This document shows, piece by piece, positions 43,601-55,600 of a stretch of 64,000 nt of DNA. A program made the position numbers and the translations under genes. Source of the DNA: Forficula auricularia. Its lineage: Eukaryota > Arthropoda > Insecta > Dermaptera > Forficulidae. The notes beneath the pieces are model-generated. The model was not told where the DNA came from, searched no databases, and worked only from the letters and a program-made list of their open reading frames with translations. The stretch covers positions 65,322,291-65,386,290 of the forward strand of contig JALMQS010000099.1 of the NCBI GenBank assembly GCA_024734495.1, given 5' to 3'. How positions within the stretch are numbered: the stretch's first letter is position 1; every line of letters begins with the position of its first letter.

Positions 43601-46600
43601 TTTATTAAATATAAGTGAGGGGCCAGATTGTATGGTAAAGTCAAGTGGATGGCCACATCAGAACACGTCATCTTATTTTTTCAAAATTATTGGTGTAGAA
43701 ATATTGTGAAAAATATGCAATAGTAAATTAAAGCTCTCTTCCGTGTCCCACCTTTGCGATGGCGGAATATTAGAAAGTAGAATGATAAATTTTCGAAACT
43801 AACGGTTAAACGGTCATCTATTTATAAGGAAATTTCAGAATTTTCAGTATTTTTTAATCATAAATATATCAATAATTAAAATATTTCTATAAATTTTTTA
43901 CTTGAAATTTTAACTGAAATCATTTTTTTCGAAATTCTTGAAGCAATTTTGGAATTTGATAATGACAAACACACAAAACTATTATCCAGCTATTTATACA
44001 TGAATAGTAACGATTCAGGATTTATTATCTATAAAGTTTTAGTTGAGATTTAGAGAAATAAAAAAGTAAAATTATGTGGTATTTATATATGTAAATGTAA
44101 AGAAAAGCGAGCTAGGGCTTACCTTGCTGTCTGTCCGCAGGTCGGCGTCGATCTGAGCTCAGAGCCCACTTTCTTCAGCAACCTACTTCTGGTGTTTGTG
44201 AACCCAATGACCGAGACGGAGAGAACTTTGCCGTTGGGAACTTTCTCAAAGAAAGAACGAGAAACGAAACGAACGGACCTACTATTGTAAATTAGCCGGA
44301 TAGAAAGCGACAAACATTTCCTCGCTTCTTTTCACTATGCTGATAAAAACTAGAATATTTTCGAAGTATTCCAGAGTCTCATTAAAAAAGTGATAACTCA
44401 CTCAAACGTTAAATTAACAATTTCAAAAAAAAAAAAAAAAAACTAAAAAAATGTCTTCTTTTTAAAAAGAAACATCCACGGGCAAACAGATTGAATTATA
44501 CTAAATTTAATAAGAAACATTTCCCAACATTAATAAGACATCAATTTCGATATGACTAATAAAAGTCAATAAAAAATTAGTTTTCTAATTAAATCATTTA
44601 AAATACATTGACATTTTAATAAAGTAATTTTAAATTAAAAAGAAAATTAAACATCAATTTTGAAATTACTAATAAAAAGTCAAAAAAAATTAGCTTTCTA
44701 ATTAAATCATTTAAAATATTATACATTGAAATTTTAATAAAGTAATTTTAAATTAAAAAGAAAATTAAACTTCAATTTTGAAATTACTAATAAAAGTCAA
44801 TAAAAAATTAGTTTTCTAATTAAATCATTTAAAATACATGGGGATTTTAATAAAGTAATTTTAAATTAAAAAGAAAATTAAACATCAATTTTGAAATTAC
44901 TAATAAAAGTCAATAAAAAATTAGTTTTCTAATTAAATCATTTAAAATATTATACATTGGGATTTTAATAAAGTAATTTTAAATTAAAAAGAAAATTAAA
45001 CATCAATTTTGAAATTACTAATAAAAGTCAATAAAAATTAGCTTTCTAATTAAATCATTTAAAATATATACGTGAAATTTTAATAAAGTAATTTTAAATT
45101 AAAAAGAAAAATTAAACATCAATTTTGAAATTACTAATAAAAGTCAATAAAAAATTAGTTTTCTAATTAAATCATTTAAAATACATGGGGATTTTAATAA
45201 AGTAATTTTAAATTAAAAAGAAAATTAAACATCAATTATGAAATTACTAATAAAAGTTGAAAAAGTTTTCTAATTAAATCATTTAAAATAAATGGAGATA
45301 TTAATAAAGTAATTTTAAATTAAAAAGAAAACTAAACAACAAATTGATAAAAAAATCATTATGATTAAATTGTGGTGTTCCACACAACTTTCACTTAAAA
45401 TCTCTTTTCTGCAAAATCATTATTTCAATTTTACTTAGAGAAAGTGGTGTAGGTTTTAGGTGAAACATGATATTAATTAATAAAGTAAAGGGTGTGTAGT
45501 TTCACAGCGAATGAAATAAAACTCAAAGAGGTTTGTACAAACTCAATATATTTCGGTTTATTAGTCCATTATCAGGAGTTTACAGAATAAAACTGAAATA
45601 TATTGAGTTTGTATAAACCTCTTTGAGCCTGGAGGGCCGAGCTTCGAGGGCGTGCCGAACTCACACACGAAAAGCTCGTATAATAGATTAAACTATCTAG
45701 GAAGAAAGGATAAGGGGTGAAAGAGATTAAAAAAAAGTTAAAAAATTACAACGTTAAGTTGTTGTAAACATATTATAAATAAATGAATTTAATTAAGGAT
45801 TTTATCTAATTGAATAGGGAATATTGAAAGGGTTCGAGCAGAGAGTAGGTAAGCCTACCTAGTAGCTCAATAAACAATTTCAAACACTGAAATTTATAAA
45901 GCTTTAGAAAATTAATTCTAAAGAATAATTACACATTAGTAATTTAGTTTTAGTAAAATAGAACAAATCTGAAGAGACTCGCCTTGAATTCATGTAGGCC
46001 AAAATCGGATATCTGGAGAACCCAACGGCTGTCGACGAGGCAGTTGCTGGATCGGAAGTTCCCATGGGAGATTATTTCACTATCATGCAAATGAATCATG
46101 CCTAGAAATCAAAACAATGTTTTTGGTGTAATAGATCGTAAGTGATTTCAAGGACAGCATCCAGTAGACTTCTCAATATAATCAAGAGGAATCTGGAGGA
46201 AAGCAAGAAGGCCTGTATAGAAAGCTTGTGAATAAGAGACTTGATTTTAAAAGAGAAATTAATGAGGCTATCCTCTGCTTGAATCAAATAAAGATACGTA
46301 TAACCGAGGGGTAAACCGCGACCTAATATGCTGTACACCTACTTCCACTTGTACTTCCAAATATTTCCAAGTACTTCCAAATATTTCCAAGTAATTCCAA
46401 ATATTTCCAAGTAATTCCAAATATTCCCAAGTACTTTCAAATATTTCCAAGTACTTTCAAATATTTCCAACTACTTCCAAATATTCCCAAGTACTTCCAA
46501 ATATTCCAAAGCACTTTCAAGTATTTCCAAGTACTTCCAAATATTCCAAAGCACTTTCAAATATTTCCAAGTACTTCCAAATATTTCCAAGTAATTCCAA

Positions 46601-49600
46601 ATATTTCCAAGTAATTCCAAATATTTCCAACTACTTCCAAATATTCCAAAGTACTTTCAAATATTTCAATATCCAAATATTTCCAAGTAATTCCAAATAT
46701 TTCCAAGTAATTCCAAATATTTCCAACTACTTCCAAATATTCCCAAGTACTTCCAAAATACTTCCAAAGAGCTGTACACCTACTTCCAATCGCGCATCAC
46801 CCCTCTCGTATAACTATCGATATATCAGTCCTTCTTAAACTGTGGGTCGCGACCCCATTTTGGGTCATGTAACATAGGGCAACAATGAAAGAATGAACAA
46901 TGAAAAATGTATATTACGAAGCGGCTAAATATTAATTGAACAAAATTTAAGTATATAGAGAAATATCTCTAATTGAATTTCCAATAATTTGTGAAATTAC
47001 TATTTATTATTTAATATTTATTTATATGAAGCCACGTATTCAGCATTGGCAAGAGTTTAATACCACCCCTTTTTCAGTACTGCGACATAATCTTTTCGAA
47101 TTCCCTCGACAGTAAATCGGGCAAAAGACTAGAAATAGCTTTGAATTCATGCACCTGCTATGTCTTAAATCAAAAAGCACGTAGCCATCTTTCGGACCAG
47201 GATAAAAAACTTATTTTAAACACAGATCTTTCTAAATTTTACGCATGGTGGTGTTGTGTGATTATTTATAAGCTATTAAATTCTGAAAAATTCATTTTCC
47301 CGGCTTACTTAGAAAATCTATTTGTCGTCGGTCGTTCCACCAGGAAGACAACGCTAGTGCAGGTGCACTATAAAACTAAGCATTTCTTTCATTCTTTCAA
47401 ATTGGCGGGTGCAAGGCTTTGGAATGAACTTCCATCCAAATTTCATGCAAGCCCGACTCTTGTTTTATGACATTGATGAGACAAGGAGTTACACCAAAAA
47501 GTGCAACCCCTAGAAGGCCTGGGTTGGCCCCTCCATCGTGAAAAGAAGAAGAAAGAATTTTATGGGCTGGGCGGGGGTCGAAGGTATCTGTGGATACGGG
47601 TCTTAAATAGCTGAAGGTTAAGTCGCGGGAAAGATGGTGGCAGGGAGCGAGTTCCAGTCTCTCGAGGTCATAGGGATAAAAGAGTTGGAGAAAGCGCTTG
47701 TTCGACTTTTATCCAATTTGACAGCGAAGGGGTGCAGAGCGTTCGAAAACCGCGTCTTTCTCGTAAAGAGGGCTTTAGGGGGGATAATTGATCTTGGTGC
47801 TTTCAGGTCTTCGTTCTTTATGAAATCCAATAACTTATACTCCCTACTCTTATTTCTTTTATGTCTTTCTTATTCTAATCTTTCCCTATTTTTTTTCTCT
47901 TCTTCCCCTACAAAATTTGTGTATTGGTGAACTCTTTTGACAAATTTGTAAAATATTGTTGCTAAATTATGTATAAACACACTAGGTGGGACCTAAGGTC
48001 CTATGTTTGTATACTTTGTTAAATAAAAAAATAAAAATATATGGTAAAATCAAAACAAAGATTAAATTTGAAAAATTTTGAAGATAATCTCAAGTTTTTT
48101 TTTTTATTTAGTTTTTACTTCTAGGTTATACCAAATACATAGAATATTACACTAGGTCCTGTTTGATTCTTTATTTAATAAGAAACAATAAGGAGATTAA
48201 TTTCATTAATATTTCGATTCGTAATATAGATTCATACTATAAATAATATGTCTCTAGGTATAATATGGGGTCGCGAAAAATTTCTCAGTTGAAATGGGGT
48301 CGCGAATGAAAGGTTTAAGAAGCGCTGATATAGATAATAAATATAAATATGTATAATGTATATACATATACATTTATAGATATAATGTATTTGTTAGAGA
48401 TATTAGTAAAGAAGGTTTAATCTTCAGCCTTTTAATTAGAAATATTTTATTTGTTATTTCTGAAGGGCTCAAATACCCAATTGGATGTAGGGAAATTAGT
48501 TTTTTGTAATATCAAGCTGGTCACATATCAAACGAAAAACAATCGGGTAACCATTGGAAATAACATATAAAATATTTATAATTAAAAAGCTGATGAAGAA
48601 AGTCCAATCTTCGAAACTATAGTATCTAAAAAATAAATGATATATGAATGCTTCACTTGCCAAATCGATTAACTCCACTTTCTGAATTTTATTAAATTTT
48701 AATGTCAAAGCACTTGATTTACTCCTAACTGTATCTAGGTTTTTAACTTCAAATTCGGATACTTTGTGAAACACCACTATAACCCGTTAAATAATTCCTG
48801 TCTTTTATTTTTAATTAAATAATTTTTAATATGTGTAAAGAATGTATTTATATATTAATTTTCTTAAATTTCTTAATATTCTTGAATTTAAAATAAGACT
48901 AAAAATGGCGGATGACCCTACGTGTCGCCACTGTTCCCATAGAGTCACTGTAGTTGGCTGAACTCTGGAGATGTTTTTTCTTAGACATGTATTAGGTATA
49001 CGTATATGTGCTCAGTTTGAAAATATCACTCTGAAGAATATCAACATTTATCGGAAAATATCGCTTACGCCTTAATCAAATATTCACTCATCATCATCAT
49101 TAGGGGCCATTAGTCAAATATGTTCGCCAATAGAAGGTCGGGAGGGGTATTGCTTAGCGCAGAAGTTCCCCAAAAAATAATTAATTTAAACAAGATATTT
49201 GGCCTAACTAGAAAAAAAGTGAGAAGCTAGAAAAATTGTATTTATTTGATAGAGTTTTTCTTTAAGAGACGGGCTGGTATAAATGTGCAATTGGATTGTT
49301 TTTGTTGTAAGTAGATTTATGATTATTATTTTTATTTTGTGTATATTATTTTGTTTTATATTATGAATGACATGTGAAAATCCCAATACTAATTAGTGTT
49401 CGTCTTCCCCTCAATTATATAGACCCTGAAGAAGGAGAGAATAAATCTCCGAAACGTCGGTTTAACAAATAAATGTAAAATAATAAAACGACTATAGTTT
49501 TTATTTTTTTACAACCACCATGGACATCCAATTGTATTTATTATTTATTAAACGACTTCAAAAAAGGAGGAGGTTCTCAATTCGACTGAATTTTTTTTGT

Positions 49601-52600
49601 CTATGTTACCTCATATCTTCGCCAATTGTGAACCGATTTTGATGATTTTTTTGCATTGGGTTCAGTCTAGTTTCCGATTGGTCCCGTTTTTTTTTATTGG
49701 TATTGGACCTTTTTTGATATGTTTGTTCAGGCATAACTACTTTGTTTATGAACCGATTTTAATGATTCTTTGTTTATTGGAAAGAGGCTGCCTTAGGAGT
49801 GGTACCATATTAATTTGGTCAAGTTCTGAAGATATGATCAATGACGAAATAACGTAAATCTCCAATACTTATGACCAAATAATCGAAATTATAATAAATA
49901 AAATATTTTATAAAAATCTTAAAACATTCTTTTAAAACCCACAAACGTTTCGAGAGAATTTCTATATTTATGAATTGAATTTTATTATCATTTTCTGATT
50001 CATTCGCCCGACGCTTTCTCTTAAAAGATGCATGCAAGGTATTATATTAAGTCACTATTAATAACATCACTAAAAAGAGAAAATAAAAATAATTTTTATA
50101 AAAACAAAACCGACTTCAAAAAAATTAAATGCAACAAATAAAATAATAATAATTTAAAAATCAAAATAAAATACACTAAAAGGTAAAAAATAATTATCTT
50201 ATTTAGTTACAACTAAACGATGAAATATTCACATGAAATTACTTTTGAAGTCGGTGCCAAACATATACATTTTATGAATCGCACTCGACCGATCTTAGTA
50301 CGTTTGGCGGGTAAGCTTGCTTATATTGTTTGGTTTGGCACCGACTTCAAAAAGTAATTTCATGTAAATATTTCGTCGTTTAGTTGGAACTAAATAAGAT
50401 AATTAGATTTAGAAGATGTTTCATCTTTTGAAACTTTTATACTTCGGTTGTCAACAAGCTTTCAATCCATTTTGCGAAGTGTTGGTGTGAATCAAGGCTG
50501 GTAGTTTGGCAAGAAGATTTTGTGCCAAACCTGGTCAAAAAAGCTTTGGAGATATCAAGGGCTGAGGTTTCTTTTCCGGCCTCCTCAGTATTGTTGGGTT
50601 CAGTCTAGTTTCCGATTGGTCCCGTTTTTTTTATTGGTATTGGACCTTTTTTGATATGTTTGTTCAGGCATAACTACTTTGTTTATGAACCGATTTTAAT
50701 GATTCTTTGTTTATTGGAAAGAGGCTGCCTTAGGAGTGGTACCATATTAATTTGGTCAAGTTCTGAAGATATGATCAATGACGAAATAACGTAAATCTCC
50801 AATACTTATGACCAAATAATCGAAATTATAATAAATAAAATCTTTTATAAAAATCTTAAAACATTCTTTTAAAACCCACAAACGTTTCGAGAGAATTTCT
50901 ATATTTATGAATTGAATTTTATTATCATTTTCTGATTCATTCGCCCGACGCTTTCTCTTAAAAGATGCATGCAAGGTATTATATTAAGTCACTATTAATA
51001 ACATCACTAAAAAGAGAAAAATAAAAATAATTTTTATAAAAACAAAACCGACTTCAAAAAAATTAAATGCAACAAATAAAATAATAATAATTTAAAAAAT
51101 AAAATAAAATACACTAAAAGGTAAAAAATAATTATTTTATTTAGTTACAACTAAACGATGAAATATTCACATGAAATTACTTTTTGAAGTCGGTGCCAAA
51201 CATATACATTTTATGAATCGCACTCGACCGATCTTAGTACGTTTGGCGGGTAAGCTTGCTTATATTGTTTGTTTGGCACCGACTTCAAAAAGTAATTTCA
51301 TGTAAATATTTCGTCGTTTAGTTGGAACTAAATAAGATAATTATTTTATACCTTTTATTTTTATCTCTTATTTACGATTAAACATACTTTTATGCTTAGG
51401 ATAGGGAGCCATGGAAAAATTTTAATTCAAAAAAAGGCACCGCAAAGTTTGGGAACCCCTGGCTTAGCGCGATGATATGTGTCAAGAGGGAAGGGGGGGG
51501 GGGGCTAAGGAAACGTGATGTTCGCAGTTAATTTTATTTTAATTTTTTTCTTAACTTGTTGTTTTTGTTTTTTTAATTTTATCATAGGGGGTCTAGCTTT
51601 TGTAACGTTATGGGGGTTCCAGAAAATGTGATGCAGCGTGACGAAGGAGGTGGGAGCAGTCCAAAAAGGCAAAATTTTGCGTGAAGTAGGTATTTGATTA
51701 ATGGCCCCTTATCGAGTATACAGACTTAAGACTAGTTTGACGCAACCAATCCCCTCCACTCAATTCTATTCTATCCCAACTCCTTCACCTCTCTAAAAGT
51801 CTTTTCTACTCTATCTTTCTATTATGTAGGAAGAATTCTCCAGGTCTCTCCGTAAACCTAACAATGGATTGCAGTAGAGTTTTATACGCTGGTTATTATG
51901 CAATTTTCCGATTTTTTACAACACGTCAGAGTTTTGAGATATTATCGGTCAAAATGACGAAAAAGTTCATTTTGACCTATTTTCGAGTCGCATTAAATAT
52001 TAAGCAGCATTTTTTGAAATCAAAATATTTTTTGACGTAATAGAAAACAGCTTTCTCTTTGATTTTCAAATTACCACTTGTTTTTAGCTCAATTAGAAAT
52101 CGAGTTATAGCTAAAAAAACTAAGACTTCATGTTTTTATCTAGGTTTATTATCCTTAATAATCACGTAGTTTTAGTTTTTATTTATAAATCGAGTTCTAA
52201 TTGAGCTAAAACAAGTGCTAATTTGAAAATCAAAAAGGAACCTGTTTTCTATTACGTCAACAAAATATTTTGATTTCAAATATTGCTGTTTAATATTTAA
52301 TGGGACTCCAAAATATGTCAAAATGGCCTTTTTCGTCATTTTGACCGATAATATCTCAAAACTCTGACGTGTTGTAAAAAACCGGGAAAAATACATGATT
52401 AATCAGCATATAAAACTCTACTAGAATCCATTGTTAGGTTTACCAGGAGAAATTTTTATTAAATTTTTTCGAGCAGTGTTATTACACAGTGTTCTTTTTT
52501 TCTTCTAATTTTTTCCAAAATTTCCTAGTTTTTAATTCGATCCACCCATTCAGTGTCATATTTGATTCAGATCCAGCGAAATTTTACAATCAATATTGGT

Positions 52601-55600
52601 ATACTTCCGAGTGAGGTATTCGAGGTGAGCAGATATAATATATTACAATTCGAAGGGGAAAGAAACATCTCAAGTGATCCGCTAATTGTCCAGATAGCAA
52701 ATTCGGCTTGGGTTTAAATCCAAAGCAAAAGCCATCATTTCTAATATGTAATTAATGCATATTCAATAGCATCCTTGATAAGCCCTTTGGTTTTTAAATT
52801 CATTAAAAAAATATTATTATTAATCAAAAGAACAAATTCAGCATCTCATTTGGATTTTTAATTTCTACGATTCTGGATAATTCCCATATTTATCAAAGCG
52901 CACAGGATGCGCAGGCCAAGTTTGAGCATTGGCTTGGCCGTACACGCTGTTTATGTTATTTACACGAACTATTTCGAGCCAATTTCGACCCCATGCAGCT
53001 CGGAACCCATTTGAGATACAGAGCTGAAATTATACACATGTAATTATGTAATCCATCTTGAGGAGAGTACCAAATTTCAGTAATATAGCTTAAATAGATT
53101 CTGAGATATCATACAAAAAGCAGAGGAATCCCAACCAAAACATTCTGTGAAAAAAGAGGCCAAGTTCGAAAAAATAGTGAAATCTAGTGTGCAGCCAAGT
53201 TACATTCACCAAGAATAATTAAATTGAAAGTTTTTGTGCCGAGAGTAGCAGAATTTTTATATATTGAAGGAGAAAATAAAAGAGTGGGTCTTCTCAAGGA
53301 ATTATAAATTTTATTTATTTATAACGATTATAAATAAATAAAATTTATAATTCTAGCAGAAGACACTTTTTTATTGTCTCCTTCAAGAATAATTAATTTA
53401 AGAAAATAGTAGATCTCTCAACTTAATTATTCTTGGCGAAATATAACTTGCTTATACACTCAAGGGCGGATCCAGGGGAGGGGGCTATCGCCCCCCCCTC
53501 CATACAGAACCGTGCCTGGCGGGAGTGCAACACGTGCGTCGCACGCAGAGGCCAAAAAACGGCGGCCAAATCGACAAGGAATTTATAACAATTTTTTTTT
53601 TTTTTATTTTAATGAACTTAAAATATGAGATATGAAATTTGTAAAAACATTTATTTTTTTAAAAAATTTTAAAATTGAAATTAAAGTTCTATGTGTGTGT
53701 GTGTGGGGGCGGCGTCTCTGCCCCCCCCCCCCCCCGCTTGGACAATTCGATCGCGACACACTTTTGAGATCTTATATACATATATACATCGGGCACCTTA
53801 TATACATTCTCCCCCCCCCCCCCATAAAAAATTCCTGGATCCGCCCTTGTATACACTAGATTTCATTACTTTTTCAAACTTGGCCTGTTTTTTCACAGAA
53901 TGTTTTGGTTGGGAACGAGGGGTGAACCGCGACCTAATATGCTGTACACCTACTTCCAATTGTTCTTCCAAATATTTCCAAGTACTTCCAAATATTTCCA
54001 ATTATTCCAAATATTTCCAAGTAATTCCAAATATTTCCAAGTAATTCCAAATATTTCCAAGTACTTCCAAATATTTCTAAGCACTTGCAAATATTTCCAA
54101 GTACTTCCAAATATTTTCAAGTGCTTCCAAATATTTCCAAGTGCTTTCAAATATTTCCAAGTACTTCCAAATATTTCCAAGTACTTCCAAAATACTTCCA
54201 AAGAGGTGTACACCTACTTGCAATCGCGTATCACCCCTCGTTTGGGAATACATATATACGACAAATAAAAAGAGAATTGTGTGCGGTTAAAAGTTGATTT
54301 AGTTTTCTAGGTTATCGAGATAGCTTGAGTGAATAGCGAACCTTTGAGCATATCGGCAACGAGACTGGATACGAACATGTTATCCAGTCGGAGATCAGGA
54401 TTGGCGAGAACATCCTCGAGGGAGCCTCGGGCAGAGTAGGCAGACAGGATTGCAAGCATTCCGTTGTCCACGCAAGCACCCACAAACGGTAGAAGATTAT
54501 CATGGCGAATTTCCCGCATTTGCTTCAGCTCCTTTCGGATGGCCCGAGTCAAATCGAGAGATCGCTTATGGACCGGTTTTATGGCAACAATGCTTCCTAG
54601 ATGAATCAGTGAACATTAAAGAAAATTACACTCCTCGACAAAAATTAAACAAAAATTTCACCACATAAACCTAACAATGGATTCTAGTAGAGTTTTATAC
54701 GCTGACTATCATGCATTTCCCGATTTTTTACAACACGTCAGAGTTTTGAGATATTATTGATCAAAATGACGAAAAAGGCCATTTTGACCTATTTTCGAGT
54801 TAAATATTAAACAGCAATATTTGAAATCAAAATATTTTGTTGGCATAATAGAAAACAGCTTCCTCTTTGATTTTCAAATCACTACTTGTTTTTAACTCAA
54901 TCCGAACTCGAGTTATAGCTAAAAGACTAAAAATTTATGTTTTTTTCTATGTTTATTATCCTTTAAAATGAAGTAGTTTTAGTTTTTTAAATATAACTCG
55001 AGTTATAATTGAGCTAAAAACAAATGGTAATTTGAAAATCAAAGAGGAAGCTGTTTTCTATTACGTCAACAAAATATTTTGATTTAAAATATTGCTGTTT
55101 AATATTTAATGAGACTCGAAAATAGGTCAAAATGGCCTTTTTCGTTATTTTAACCTATAATATCTCAAAATTCTGAAGTGTTGTAAAAAATTGGGAAATT
55201 GCATGATAATCAGAATATAAAATTCTACCGGAATCCATGGTTAGATTTAGGGGGAGAAATTTTTATCGAACAGTGTTATTAAAGTTGTTATCGAGAAATA
55301 AGAACTATAATTTTTATACAGATAATTTATATTTTATTGCCAACGTTTCATCATCATTGTTGACTTCTTCAGGGCTCAAATAGTTATCTCCAGTCATTTT
55401 AATGTTAATGACTTGCCTTGTTATGTTTACTAAGAAAGAATAATTATAAAAATGACAAATATGCCGAGAAGATAACTATTTGAGTCCTGAAGAAGTCAAC
55501 AAAGTTGATGAAACGTTGGCAATAAAATATAAATTATCTGCATAAAAAATATAGTCCTTATTTCCCGAAAACAACTTTCATAATTTAATCGATGGACATA

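Larger units (their letters stand above)
46826..48327. mobile_element. hAT-like element with CAGxxCTTCTTAAAC ends
   Basis: CAGTCCTTCTTAAACTGTGG at the left and GGTTTAAGAAGCGCTG at the right, both followed inward by the GGGTCGCGACCCC / GGGGTCGCGA phrase. The flanks are AT-rich and no clean 8-bp duplication is seen. LINE pieces are nested inside. Confidence 0.58.
49160..51461. mobile_element. hAT-type element with exact 8-bp duplication
   Basis: Begins CAGAAGTTCCCCAA, ends TTTGGGAACCCCTG, flanked by GCTTAGCG (49152-49159, 51462-51469). No transposase is left. It carries a hammerhead-like motif (49420) and two near-identical copies of the GACTTCAAAAAGGAGG repeat. Confidence 0.8.
49105..51704. 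mobile_element. Outer element of a nested set (AGGGGCCATTARTCAAATA ends)
   Basis: AGGGGCCATTAGTCAAATAT near 49105 is matched by TATTTGATTAATGGCCCCTT near 51687. Between them lies the hAT element 49160-51461. The ends resemble TA-flanked MITE ends; the duplication is short and unclear. Confidence 0.5.

Noticed and set aside
44119..44313. 64-codon minus-strand frame as an extra guanylate cyclase exon
   Set aside because: Flanking cyclase exons (45979 and 26456) join in phase without it, and its text has no match to the kinase-homology domain; kept only as a possible untranslated exon.
48496..48777. 93-codon minus-strand frame
   Set aside because: No motif, no splice context, AT-rich composition like non-coding surroundings.
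49819..50974. Two 72-codon frames, nearly identical, on the minus strand
   Set aside because: They are in the two copies of the GACTTCAAAAAGGAGG repeat; similarity follows from DNA duplication, and the copy at 37.4-37.7 kb is not open in the same way.
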